Shown here: in pieces, positions 23,538 to 31,009 of the stretch
Layout of the letters: each line of letters opens with the position of its first letter
How positions within the stretch are numbered: the first letter of the stretch is position 1
Assembly: GCF_000285555.1 (NCBI RefSeq)
Contig: NZ_HE611000.1
Location: 239,492-275,819, forward strand
Direction: 5' to 3'
Source of the DNA: Kurthia massiliensis
GTDB taxonomy: Bacteria > Bacillota > Bacilli > Bacillales_A > Planococcaceae
Length of the DNA: 36,328 nt
Position numbers and translations under genes: made by a program
Notes under the pieces: model-generated
The model's input: the letters and a program-made list of their open reading frames with translations, nothing else
Database searches by the model: none
What the model was told of the DNA's origin: nothing

Positions 23538-24920
23538 CTATTGTACCGCTGGGATTGTGATTTTCGTTTGTTCGCCGTCTACTTTTCCTGTAAATACATA
23601 GACTGGCTGGTAAAATCCTTTTGAATCCAATGTATAACTTTGCTTCACGTAATCAATTTGAATGGACCTCTGAGGTGTTACATACGTTTGGAACTTGCCA
23701 TCACACAATTGCTCATACGCTTGTTGTTCACTTTTTAATGGTACATCTGCTACTTTTTTGTACGTTACGATATGGTTTTCTACATCTTTTATCGTCTCAT
23801 CTGCATAGTACACGACTTTCAACTTACCATCGACTAACGTATCATCAGTTTCAATTTGATGCACTTGCCATTCATACGTACCTTCATTAAGGCGTTTAAA
23901 TTGCGCTTTTTTTGGAATATGAATGTGTAGTTGCTTCACTTTTGAACGCAATGTCGCTTCGTCTGTATCCGCACGCTTCACTTCTAAATTCGAAAAATCG
24001 CTTAACGTATACGTACTATCTACATAATTCATCACTATAGAATATGCCGGATCCCCTTGGTATGTGTAATAAGCTTCACGTTGATACGCAGTGACTTCTA
24101 GTTCATCTGGTTGAATACCCGCAGCATATGCAAACAATTTATCCGCGTATTGGCGCGCTTCTTTCGCTGTGAGCTGTGGCGCGCTATACATCGTACCAAC
24201 AGGTTGTTCCTTACTAAAAGTTTGAGTCGTCGTTACGTGAACAGGCTTCATATCTATTTCTTTAATCGCTGTTATCGCTAAGTTGCCAAATGGTTTTTGC
24301 ACATAATACACATACATACCGATGGAACCCACTAGCAAAACACATAATGGACTGATTGCGAGTAAACGCATCGACCATTTGCGTGTTAAACAAGCTGTCA
24401 CGAGACCAAAGCCGATCAATGCACCAAATACATTGTTCATCATGTCATCTAATTCAAAAATACCAACGTGTAATATGTACTGCATACTTTCAATCAACGC
24501 GGTAAAGACGAATGCTGCTGCGAGCGTCCAACCGATATGACGAAAACGTGTATGTAATAACGGTAATAATATCCCGAGTGGTATGAACATCGCGATATTA
24601 AAGTAAATGTACTGAAAATCTCGTGCACTAAATGCATACCATGCCTCTTTATAAGAGCTAAACAATGCTAAATTAATAGCACCTTCAACATATGAGTGAC
24701 GATTCCATAACGTCAATGCCACAACAGTGCACACATAACATAATAGCAATACTGTCACGAGCGCATTTTTTCGCCCAATCCTTTGCGTTGACGGTCGCTT
24801 TTTTCGATACATCCAATATGCGCACAGCACGATAACAGCAATGATGAGCGCCGCGCCTATTCCTAGCAACGCATTTTGTTTTAACATACTTACAATTTCT
24901 ACTAATCTCAATTTCCTCAT
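23538..24920 (-). CDS. VanZ-family membrane protein with extracytoplasmic C-terminal domain
   Basis: The 460-residue protein carries a VanZ-like membrane region (about 1-200, five or six helices) with NIAMFIPLGILLPLL, ALIESMQYILHVGIFELDDM and NVFGALIGF, the conserved acidic motif of VanZ proteins. After one more membrane helix comes a 250-residue extracytoplasmic domain (about 215-460) rich in Tyr and Asp, with repeats reminiscent of YpeB/PepSY-like folds (AYEQLCDGKFQTYV). VanZ proteins are linked to teicoplanin resistance and envelope stress, though the activity is undefined. The start is not certain: ATG 24920 overlaps AAGGATG, and a TTG after GAGGAAA is possible. It is monocistronic. Confidence 0.75.
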   Translation of the reverse strand: MRKLRLVEIVSMLKQNALLGIGAALIIAVIVLCAYWMYRKKRPSTQRIGRKNALVTVLLLCYVCTVVALTLWNRHSYVEGAINLALFSSYKEAWYAFSARDFQYIYFNIAMFIPLGILLPLLHTRFRHIGWTLAAAFVFTALIESMQYILHVGIFELDDMMNNVFGALIGFGLVTACLTRKWSMRLLAISPLCVLLVGSIGMYVYYVQKPFGNLAITAIKEIDMKPVHVTTTQTFSKEQPVGTMYSAPQLTAKEARQYADKLFAYAAGIQPDELEVTAYQREAYYTYQGDPAYSIVMNYVDSTYTLSDFSNLEVKRADTDEATLRSKVKQLHIHIPKKAQFKRLNEGTYEWQVHQIETDDTLVDGKLKVVYYADETIKDVENHIVTYKKVADVPLKSEQQAYEQLCDGKFQTYVTPQRSIQIDYVKQSYTLDSKGFYQPVYVFTGKVDGEQTKITIPAVQ

Positions 24921-24991
24921 CCTTTTTTTATAGAGACAACATCATTTCTATTGCCCTTCTAACATTAGACGATATGAATTAGCAAAAAGTT

Positions 24992-25326
24992 TTATTTATT
25001 CCAATAAAAGTAATTCATTTGTTTTTTTGTATAAATAATGAGCGTTAACGGAATCGTTGTCATCATCGTACAACATAAAATAACTAACACTTCTGTTACA
25101 TTTAATGACAAAGTAAATGGTGAGAGCGAGCTCATCAACGTAAACAATGTGAGAAATGCGACAAATAAAATGAAGCAATTTGCGTGACCCTTTTTCGCAC
25201 AATGTATCGCCACCGTTCGCTCTTTTCATATATGTCTGGAGAAACGTAAGACATCATCGCAGCAGCAATGCCTAAAAAAAGTAGCATAATAGCATTTGGA
25301 AATTCTCCATTTATACCAAATTTCAT
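24992..25326 (-). pseudogene. Frameshifted small membrane-protein gene
   Basis: Two overlapping frames together make one plausible protein. The first frame, from ATG 25326, reads MKFGINGEFPNAIMLLFLGI then SPDIYEKSER. The second, from about 25210, reads ERTVAIHCAKKGHANCFILF, TLSLNVTEVLVILC and PLTLIIYTKKQMNYFYWNK. The frame changes in GAAAAGAGCGAACGG; one extra G (AAGGAGCG) would restore SPDIYEKERTVAIH, the 'DER..AI..KA' pattern common in small Bacillales membrane proteins. So the gene is most likely broken by a 1-bp deletion. The 5' end is also uncertain, since no good ribosome site is present. It marks the left side of the decayed island. Confidence 0.55.
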
Positions 25327-25351
25327 TTGGAACAGGCTCTCCAAGGGTTTG

Positions 25352-25456
25352 TTGTCGATGTTATCGACAAGAGAAAACGTGCTGAATCGCACATTGTTTT
25401 CTCAAAGAAAAGCGCAAAAAAAATAGTGCCAGTTGCGGAAGAAAATCATTTCCGCA
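25352..25456. other. Cluster of three consecutive hairpins
   Basis: Three separate inverted repeats follow one another: TTGTCGAT-GTT-ATCGACAA (25352-25370); GAGAAAAC-GTGC-TGAATC-GCAC-ATT-GTTTTCTC (25371-25403); TGCGGAA-N9-TTCCGCA (25434-25456). None has a T run right after it in a convincing position, and no gene covers them. They could be a structured RNA, plasmid or element end, or a single-strand origin remnant. The rest of 25457-25559 is AT-rich and empty. Confidence 0.5.
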
Positions 25457-25559
25457 GCTCGCACATTTTTCCTAATATCAAAACCTTGCCTTTTTTGAAA
25501 AATTACAAACAAAACTATACAGAACTCTAGATGAGCCAAAAATCTATTTTTAATATTTA

Positions 25560-25937
25560 TTACTTTTTTAATTTATAGTCATACAAACTAAATTGAATCA
25601 ATACTAAAACGACTATAAAAATACTAACTAAAACGTAATTAACAGTAATTCCATTTTTGAAGAAACCAAAAAGAATCACTAATAACCCTACACTCCAAAC
25701 GCCATGTTTGGCAAAATATAATTCTTTTTTTTCAGAATCTAAATTAATTTTTCTTTTTAAAAGCCAAACATTAGACAAAACTAATAAGAGTATTGAAATA
25801 GAAATCCAAATTAATGAAAATTCTTTATCTATAAAAGATATAAAGAGATTTACCGTACTAGCAATTCCTAAAATCAATCCTATTTGAAATTTATAAGTAT
25901 TTTCCTTATAATCTTGATAATTTTTTTCTTTCAACAC
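25560..25937 (-). CDS. AT-rich membrane protein of unknown function
   Basis: The protein has about 125 residues and four predicted membrane segments in two hairpins (FQIGLILGIASTVNLFISFI; LIWISISILLLVLSNVWLL; VWSVGLLVILFGFF; YVLVSIFIVVLVLIQFSLY), separated by a charged loop (KRKINLDSEKKELYFAK). GTG 25937 or TTG 25934 is the start, after GAGAGGTGATGAA. Base composition is clearly more AT-rich than the flanking core genes, consistent with acquired DNA. It borders the IS30 remnant; the insertion lies just before its 5' end. No family recognised. Confidence 0.55.
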   Translation of the reverse strand: MLKEKNYQDYKENTYKFQIGLILGIASTVNLFISFIDKEFSLIWISISILLLVLSNVWLLKRKINLDSEKKELYFAKHGVWSVGLLVILFGFFKNGITVNYVLVSIFIVVLVLIQFSLYDYKLKK

Positions 25938-25971
25938 TTCATCACCTCTCAGTATTAAATCAATATGATAG

Positions 25972-26434
25972 ATTGTCAAATTAACTGCACCACCTGATAT
26001 TCAAATGCTTCCTGTGTGGTGTTCCAGTTGAGTCACTTTCTTGGTCGATTGTTGATCAATGAAAGTGCTTTTTCTATTTTTGATGGTGTTAGTTGTCCCA
26101 AATCCATTCGTTTTGGGAAAAATTCGCGTAAAAGACCATTACTATTTTCATTCGTGCCATGTTGCCATGGCGCCTTTTCGGCAGACCATTCATTCAATCG
26201 CTTTAATTCACGAGAAATCGTTGTATGAGAACGGTTGAGATGACGCGCAATGGCACGACAAGAGTACTCTAATCCTTTTAAAACCTCTATTTTCGAACGT
26301 TCAGATATGGTAAGATGACAATAGCTCATTCAATATGGCCCCCTGTTGATTTTGGTGTAGGAACTTTAATTATACAGGCTCATATTGAATGGGTCTTTTT
26401 TATTTATTTTGAGTGGTGCACTTAATATTACAAT
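25972..26434. mobile_element. Internally deleted IS30-family element with both terminal repeats
   Basis: ATTGTCAAATTAACTGCACCAC (25972-25993) and the complement of GTGGTGCACTTAATATTACA... (26413-26434) are 22-bp imperfect inverted repeats (18 of 22). Between them lies a transposase reading frame cut to about a third. The element is roughly 460 bp, far below the usual 1 kb of IS30 members, so it is a mini-element that would need a transposase in trans. No clear target duplication is seen. An additional inverted repeat, CATTCAATATG (26327-26337) and CATATTGAATG (26381-26391), covers the transposase start and would hide it in read-through transcripts. Confidence 0.75.
25976..26329 (-). pseudogene. 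IS30-family transposase remnant
   Basis: The N-terminus MSYCHLTISERSKIEVLKGL and the HTH RAIARHLNRSHTTISRELKR are typical of IS30 transposases. At about residue 48 (RLNEW) the sequence jumps to a C-terminal segment (APWQHGTNENSNGLLREFFP), so the central DDE catalytic part is lost by an in-frame deletion. After NNRPRK a TGA interrupts the frame at 26033; beyond it the family C-terminus continues as LNWNTTQEAFEY to 25976. Two independent lesions mean it cannot be active. Confidence 0.8.
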
Positions 26435-26448
26435 TCGTCAAGTACTAA

Positions 26449-26763
26449 TTATTTATCTAAAGTATAATAAGGTTTTTTTAAAAATTCATAGGCTTCTTGA
26501 CCATCCTCTAATTCATGAATTCTAACATTGTAAGGCAACTTTAAACCCTCAAAATCATCCTCACTCATACAAGCCATAAAAAGATGATACGATTCATAAT
26601 CATTAGGCCAAAATGTATTTTTAGTATTGCCCTTTTCTAATGTTAAATTTATCGCATCTCGTAATTTTTCTAAACCAGTTCTATTTCCAACAATGTAAGC
26701 TTCTCCATGCCAACTATCTTGAGAATAAATATGACATTTAGGATAATCGTTATTTTCTTCCAC
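26449..26763 (-). CDS. Hypothetical protein in the accessory island
   Basis: The 104-residue acidic soluble protein starts at GTG 26763 after AAAGGTGGGATAGAT. It reads as alpha-beta: PKCHIYSQDSWHGEAYIVGN, then the helix GLEKLRDAINLTLEKG, then NDYESYHLFMACMSEDD and LPYNVRIHELEDG. There is no membrane segment. Its size, acidity and place among plasmid and IS debris recall small immunity or accessory plasmid proteins, but I find no specific match and give no function. It lies between the IS30 remnant and the truncated rep gene, on the same strand as both. Confidence 0.55.
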   Translation of the reverse strand: MEENNDYPKCHIYSQDSWHGEAYIVGNRTGLEKLRDAINLTLEKGNTKNTFWPNDYESYHLFMACMSEDDFEGLKLPYNVRIHELEDGQEAYEFLKKPYYTLDK

Positions 26764-26810
26764 ATCTATCCCACCTTTTAATTTTTAATAAATATTTTAA
26801 CATTAAAAAA

Positions 26811-27683
26811 TCATTTGAAAATATAATAATTTTTTAGTGTCCAATTACATTGTGCCACAATCGAATATGCTTTTTCTTCTTCATCCGAATCTTCATCATC
26901 TACTCGTGCCAAATCACATTCCTCTATATCATCTAAATTCAATTGTTTATGTACTTTTTTCAACAAACCACCATATGCAATCATTCGTTTACGAAATAAG
27001 CCTTTTTCTAAATCTTTCACAACGTCTAAATCATTCTCTACATTCCCTGTTAAATAATCCGAATATTTCGCTGTTCCTTGGACAGCTGCTTGAATCGCTG
27101 TGTACTCACTTTTTTTGTTTCGTTTTTTGTTTTTTACAGCTTCAATATGCACAACTGGTGTGTAATCTAGTTTCATTGATTTCCACCAAAGATTTGTCCA
27201 ATCTTCTTGTGATAAATAATTATCTGATCCCTTGAAATAATTGGATTCTACGCATAATAAAACATGCATATGTTGATTATACGAACCATCTTTTTCATTC
27301 ACTGTTACCTCAGTTGAACGCATAAACCCAATCATGTTTTTTGCGACCTTTTTGTACTTCATCAAACGGTTAAAACCAATCGCCATTTCTTTCAAACTTT
27401 TATCTAATTGATTGCCATCAAAAACGTTCTTCACAGAAAGCGTTAAAAAGAGCCATCTTGCCTTCGATTTTTGTCGAATGACTTCTTCTACAATTTTCGT
27501 TGTTTGTACACTTCGTTTCATCGTTTTCCTCCAATTACACATTGGACATAACGGTGATTTACAAAACCATGTTTTCGCTAACTTAAAACTATAAAATTTC
27601 CTTTTTGATTTCACGTGAATGAAAAAATGGTACAAAAATCCCCTACGTGTTATTTTGTTTTCTCGAAAACCACATTTTAACAT
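26811..27683 (-). pseudogene. rep: Rolling-circle plasmid replication protein, N-terminally truncated
   Basis: From about residue 26 the 290-residue frame follows pUB110/pC194-family Rep (Rep_1) closely: WFCKSPLCPMCNWR (Cys41, 46, 49), WLFLTLSVKNVFDG, the metal-binding HUH motif YNQHMHVLL (His138, His140), the nicking Tyr207 in TAKY, KRMIAYGGLLKKVHKQLNLDD and an acidic tail. The family's first 70 or so residues are absent. In their place is an unrelated AT-rich 5' segment containing ACAAAAATCCC/GGGATTTTTTTGT arms. At four residues before the nicking Tyr the family has a Glu (E-T-A-K-Y) that stops replication after one round; here it is Gly203. It is probably non-functional. The origin lies about 110 bp upstream. 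Confidence 0.8.
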
Positions 27684-27792
27684 ATTGGGATTTTTTTGTA
27701 TATTTTTCTTTATACCATCAAAATAGGATCTAGCCCAGTCATATCAAGGGTTCAAGCCCATTTCAGAAAATCTTGTTATTTCTATATGTATA

Positions 27793-27814
27793 TATGTATC
27801 AAGATAAGAAGAAC
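27793..27814 (-). other. Double-strand origin nick region of a pUB110/pC194-type plasmid
   Basis: On the minus strand GTTCTTCTTATCTTGATACATA contains TCTTATCTTGATA, the conserved nick sequence of this plasmid family, and stands upstream of rep in the same orientation as in pUB110. This shows that the region is a chromosomally integrated plasmid remnant, not just a rep homologue. Confidence 0.75.
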
Positions 27815-27869
27815 TACATTTTTTTACTATTAAGTCACTTCATCGTTTACACTATAAGAGAAAGGAACG

Positions 27870-28418
27870 ATGATGATGACAACCATTCAATTACAACCAA
27901 TCACCGCAGATATGCGTGAAACATTAAAAAAAGAATTACAGGCTGCTTTTATGAAAGGGCTAAAAGATCGCTTTAACGGCGTAGAAAACCCGTTGGAAAT
28001 GGGCATTGTACCGTCAGAGGAAGATTATAAACACGCGCTTTATGGAGATGATGTCGTCATTCGACAACTCATGTTAGACAGTAAACGCATCGGTGGCGTC
28101 GTGTTAAAAATAGATGAAGACACACAACGCAATGAAGTCGAATTTTTCTATATTCGCGAGGAAGCGCACGGACAAGGACTCGGTACACGCGCTTGGCAAG
28201 CTATTGAAAAAGCTTTCCCATATACAAAAGTATGGGAACTATACACCCCCTATTTCGAGAAACGTAATATTCATTTTTACGTTAATAAATGTGGATTCCA
28301 CATCGTAGAATTTCAACACAAAGGAAATCCTGGACCGAATGTAGATCCACATAAGCCTACACCTGATGAAGAATATGAATTTTTCCGTTTTGAAAAAGTA
28401 ATGCCTACAAAAAACTGA
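27870..28418 (+). CDS. GNAT-family N-acetyltransferase
   Basis: The 182-residue protein has an N-terminal alpha-beta part and the acetyl-CoA binding motif A, FYIREEAHGQGLGTRAWQAI (about residues 91-110), with the R/Q-x-x-G-x-G/A loop as HGQGLG. The following strand, WELYTPYFEKRNIHFYVNKC, then GFHIVEF completes the fold. It should transfer acetyl from acetyl-CoA to a small amine or protein amine; the substrate is unknown. The two or three Met codons at the start follow AGAGAAAGGAACG. This is the first core-like gene to the right of the accessory island. Confidence 0.85.
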   Translation: MMMTTIQLQPITADMRETLKKELQAAFMKGLKDRFNGVENPLEMGIVPSEEDYKHALYGDDVVIRQLMLDSKRIGGVVLKIDEDTQRNEVEFFYIREEAHGQGLGTRAWQAIEKAFPYTKVWELYTPYFEKRNIHFYVNKCGFHIVEFQHKGNPGPNVDPHKPTPDEEYEFFRFEKVMPTKN

Positions 28419-28432
28419 GATACTTTATAAAC

Positions 28433-28467
28433 AAAAACGCCTCTCCTTCATTGGATTGGCGCTTTTT
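28433..28467. terminator. Bidirectional terminator
   Basis: AAAAACGCC and GGCGCTTTTT flank a 16-nt loop between convergent genes; it overlaps the stop codon of the minus-strand gene. Confidence 0.7.
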
Positions 28468-29323
28468 ATACTTCTTCTGTAACATGTTGATGCGCATGAA
28501 TCTCCGCTAATAACTGTTCTTTCAATGTAGCATCTTCATACGCTGTCAGTAACCCGATGAGCTGTTGATACATCTTGTCATACGGCAATGACAAATGAAC
28601 ATGCGCAATTATTTGAAGTGTATACGCAAAGCTCAGCGTTTGGTAAGACATTTTTTGCTTCAATGTGAATACTTCCTGCAACTGTGCTTTCCCTTTTTCA
28701 TATAGTTGATGGCCTATATACAAGTTTGCTAGGTTCAGTCGAAAATAGAACGATAACGCAGTAATATCTTTTTCATATGCTTCATATTGATGCAAACGTT
28801 TCAAAGCTGTTTGGACAATTTGCTCCGCTACGTCGACTGGAAAATAATATAACATCGCATTTAATAGCTCCAAATCTTCTAAATACCAATGATCTAAACG
28901 TGATAACTTTTCCCATATAGGAACGGCTACTTGCTGCACTTGCGCAATGTCCTCTGTTTTAAAGAGTACGTCAAATAGTGCGTATGCTTCATCTAATAAC
29001 TGCAAATGAGGGTCCGCTGCCGACACACGTTTTACGTCCGCCCATTTTGTTGATAAGTCAGCCACGCCGACAAGTTCGATTTCTCGAAATGCCTTTAACA
29101 CCTTTTCACGAGACGTTGCTGTGTAATTTTGATGAATGTACATCAATTCATTCAACGATACGTTCAAGCGCTGTGCAAATTGGACAGTTTGTGCCAATGT
29201 AAGTGGCAGCTTTCCACGCTCAATCCTTGAGTATGTCCCCTGTGGCATAATCCCTTCACATACTTGCAATTGTGTCATTTGACGATTTTTTCGAATACGT
29301 TTTAATGTTTCCCCAAAGTTCAT
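28466..29323 (-). CDS. HTH-TPR regulator (Rgg/PlcR-like)
   Basis: The 285-residue protein starts at ATG 29323 after GAGGAGCGCTTT. Residues 1-60 form an XRE HTH: FGETLKRIRKNRQMTQLQVC, GIMPQGTYSRIERGKLPLTL, FAQRLNVSLNELMYI. Residues 75-280 are helical repeats of the TPR kind. This architecture is shared by Rgg/MutR/PlcR regulators, which bind short peptides in the TPR half. Divergently, 81 bp away, a gene encodes a 48-residue hydrophobic peptide, a geometry like that of rgg-shp pairs. So a peptide-controlled circuit is possible but unproven. It converges with the GNAT gene. Confidence 0.75.
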   Translation of the reverse strand: MNFGETLKRIRKNRQMTQLQVCEGIMPQGTYSRIERGKLPLTLAQTVQFAQRLNVSLNELMYIHQNYTATSREKVLKAFREIELVGVADLSTKWADVKRVSAADPHLQLLDEAYALFDVLFKTEDIAQVQQVAVPIWEKLSRLDHWYLEDLELLNAMLYYFPVDVAEQIVQTALKRLHQYEAYEKDITALSFYFRLNLANLYIGHQLYEKGKAQLQEVFTLKQKMSYQTLSFAYTLQIIAHVHLSLPYDKMYQQLIGLLTAYEDATLKEQLLAEIHAHQHVTEEV

Positions 29324-29404
29324 AAAGCGCTCCTCATATACCAATTGGAATATTTTGTTTTTATCACCATTATATACGATAAACTATGGTCAAGGAGGGA
29401 TTTT

Positions 29405-29551
29405 ATGTATCAATCAAACATCTACTTTATCATCGGCATCATTTGCGCTGCACTCAGTCCATTGCCAGCATGGGCAAAAATATCGCTGATCATTGTTTTC
29501 AGCTTTTATTTACTGAAAACGATTATGCCTATTGCGCAAAAAAAGGAATAG
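29405..29551 (+). CDS. 48-residue hydrophobic peptide, divergent from the HTH-TPR regulator
   Basis: ATG 29405 follows GGAGGGATTTT. The peptide MYQSNIYFIIGIICAALSPL... has two hydrophobic stretches (about 7-22 and 26-40) and a basic-acidic end (IAQKKE). It could be a small membrane protein or a precursor of a signalling peptide. It has its own strong terminator. I do not recognise the sequence. Confidence 0.55.
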   Translation: MYQSNIYFIIGIICAALSPLPAWAKISLIIVFSFYLLKTIMPIAQKKE

Positions 29552-29571
29552 CCGCGGCTACTTCTTTTTTT
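29538..29571 (+). terminator. Terminator of the small peptide gene
   Basis: AAAAAAGGAATAGCC pairs with GGCTACTTCTTTTTT with small mismatches around GC; a T run follows. Confidence 0.75.
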
Positions 29572-29612
29572 ATGACATCTCCGTATCGGCAGTTAGATTA
29601 AAAATAAAAAAC

Positions 29613-29646
29613 AAACCAATTAATTAGTTAACTAATTAATTGGTTT
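29613..29646 (-). repeat. 34-bp perfect palindrome, probable AT-rich terminator
   Basis: AAACCAATTAATTAGTT and AACTAATTAATTGGTTT are exact complements with no loop. On the minus strand GTTTTTTATTTTT follows, so it probably ends the secreted-protein gene at 29654. The core TTAATTAGTTAA matches the inverted repeat at 7351-7396. Confidence 0.7.
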
Positions 29647-29653
29647 ATTTATG

Positions 29654-30247
29654 TTACCACGGCTTCTTCGCCACTGTTTTCGTCTTCACATATTTCACGC
29701 CACCCGTTTCAGGATTAACCTTATAATAGTACACATAATATTTGCCGATGATGTTGCTATAGCCTGCAGTTTTAATCATGTTTTTCGCATGATATTTTGG
29801 CTTCAATGTCGTCGTCAATGTTTTATTTAACGTACGTAACGTTCCTTTGTACATATAGTACAGTTTCACATCATTAATGTCCGTGCCGCCCGGTTTTGAA
29901 ATTGCGACGAACGATGGCGTACCTTTTTTCATATTTACTTTATAAAAATTTTTGCGCGTCTTATTGTACTCTACTTTCGTTTTATAAGACGTTTTCTTTC
30001 CGTTTACGTAAAATTGAAACGTTCCGCGATACAGTTGATCCCCTTCGCTGACACCTGCCCACACGTCCCCGTCATCTGCAATTTTCTTTTTAACGTTTGA
30101 TGAGCGTAGCGCAATGCGGTAATTTTTTCCGTCCGCTGCTGTAATGTGCGTGTCGTAATACGTCGTTACTTTTGCCTCGACCACCGTTTGCGTACTAACA
30201 TGACTTATACCCAATGCCACAGCTGCGGCAAGTAGCACCTTTTTCAT
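29654..30247 (-). CDS. Secreted basic protein of unknown function
   Basis: The start is ATG 30247 (MKKVLLAAAVALGISH), nine bases after AAAGGAG; an ATG three codons earlier overlaps that site. A Sec signal peptide ends near VEA-KV (residue 25). The mature part, about 170 residues, is strongly basic and rich in Tyr, Lys and Thr with repeated beta-like phrases (GTFQFYVNGKKTSYKTKVEY, KNFYKVNMKKG, KYYVYYYKVNPETGG). It resembles the other secreted proteins at 19279 and 19819 in composition but not in clear sequence. No catalytic motif is visible. Confidence 0.65.
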   Translation of the reverse strand: MKKVLLAAAVALGISHVSTQTVVEAKVTTYYDTHITAADGKNYRIALRSSNVKKKIADDGDVWAGVSEGDQLYRGTFQFYVNGKKTSYKTKVEYNKTRKNFYKVNMKKGTPSFVAISKPGGTDINDVKLYYMYKGTLRTLNKTLTTTLKPKYHAKNMIKTAGYSNIIGKYYVYYYKVNPETGGVKYVKTKTVAKKPW

Positions 30248-30347
30248 CGTTGCCATCTCCTTTGAATTACATTCTTATGTATCCATTGCCAATTTATACA
30301 ATTTGATAAACCTTCTATGTCAATATTTCTTCAAACAGCATATTTGT

Positions 30348-30364
30348 ATACCCTACTATGGTAT
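30348..30364. promoter_or_regulatory. CsoR operator upstream of csoR
   Basis: ATACC-CTACTAT-GGTAT is an inverted repeat with the same ATACC-N7-GGTAT layout as the site before copA (30979-30995) and resembles the known Bacillus copZA operator. It is about 33 bp before the csoR start codon. Confidence 0.75.
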
Positions 30365-30396
30365 GCTATATTATAAATAATAAGGGGGTTACGCAT

Positions 30397-30714
30397 ATGA
30401 AAACAGAACAAGTTGTCACGAATCATACAGCATGTCGCAAAAGTCATCATCCTGAAAAAGTGAAAAAAGATTTAACAACGCGCTTAAACCGCATTGAAGG
30501 TCAAATTCGCGGGATTAAAAATATGATTGAAAACGATGTGTATTGCGATGATGTCATTACACAACTATCTGCGAGTCAATCAGCACTCAATAGTGTCGCG
30601 AAAATTTTATTGGAGGGGCACTTAAAAGGCTGCGTTGTCGACCGTCTATCAGAAGGTGACGATGAAGTAATCGATGAATTAGTCGTAACCATCCATAAAT
30701 TAATGAAAAAATAA
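30397..30714 (+). CDS. csoR: Copper-sensing repressor CsoR
   Basis: The 105-residue helical protein starts at ATG 30397 after AAGGGGGTTACGCAT. It contains LTTRLNRIEGQIRGIKNMIE and the Cu(I) ligands Cys50, His75 and Cys79 in the order C-x24-H-x3-C typical of CsoR (B. subtilis Cys45/His70/Cys74). CsoR tetramers bind GC-containing palindromes and release DNA on Cu(I) binding. It is followed after 21 bp by copZ and then copA, the classical copper-export locus. Both promoters carry matching operator sequences. Confidence 0.92.
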   Translation: MKTEQVVTNHTACRKSHHPEKVKKDLTTRLNRIEGQIRGIKNMIENDVYCDDVITQLSASQSALNSVAKILLEGHLKGCVVDRLSEGDDEVIDELVVTIHKLMKK

Positions 30715-30735
30715 TGTTCAAAGGAGTTTTTTTAT

Positions 30736-30942
30736 ATGCAAAATGTAACATTAAATGTACAAGGTATGTCATGCGGTCACTGTGTGAAAGCTGTTGAATC
30801 AAGTGTCGGTGAATTAAACGGTATCGAAACAGTAAACGTAAACTTAGATGACGCAAAAGTAGACGTTGCCTTCGACGATACAAAAGTATCAATTGATGAT
30901 ATTAAAGAAACAATCGAAGATCAAGGATACGATGTTGTGTAA
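30736..30942 (+). CDS. copZ: Copper chaperone CopZ
   Basis: The 68-residue protein is a single heavy-metal-associated domain with the Cu(I) motif GMSCGHC (Cys13, Cys16), the hydrophobic core [14 protein letters not shown] and a C-terminal GYDVV. It carries Cu(I) in the cytoplasm and hands it to CopA and CsoR. The start follows AAAGGAGTTTTTTTAT. It is co-transcribed with csoR; a hairpin after it probably ends most transcripts before copA. Confidence 0.92.
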   Translation: MQNVTLNVQGMSCGHCVKAVESSVGELNGIETVNVNLDDAKVDVAFDDTKVSIDDIKETIEDQGYDVV

Positions 30943-30970
30943 GGGTGCGGTTTCGCACTCTTTCATTTTC
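30941..30970 (+). terminator. Hairpin between copZ and copA
   Basis: AAGGGTGCG-GTTT-CGCACTCTT is followed by TCATTTTC. It overlaps the copZ stop region and looks like a moderate intrinsic terminator or attenuator. Confidence 0.6.
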
Positions 30971-30978
30971 TACAAAAC

Positions 30979-30995
30979 ATACCCCTATAAGGTAT
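30979..30995. promoter_or_regulatory. CsoR operator upstream of copA
   Basis: ATACC-CCTATAA-GGTAT repeats the layout of the site at 30348-30364. The inner TATAAGGTATATA could be the copA -10, so CsoR would block a separate copA promoter. Confidence 0.75.
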
Positions 30996-31009
30996 ATAAA
31001 GAGGTGGTC

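Noticed and set aside
25327..25530. 67-codon plus-strand frame across the hairpin cluster
   Set aside because: It lacks an SD, overlaps the inverted repeats entirely, and has no family resemblance.
27746..27762. AAGGGTTCAAGCCCATT resembling a tRNA T arm
   Set aside because: The stem has a mismatch and no acceptor, D or anticodon arm can be built around it.
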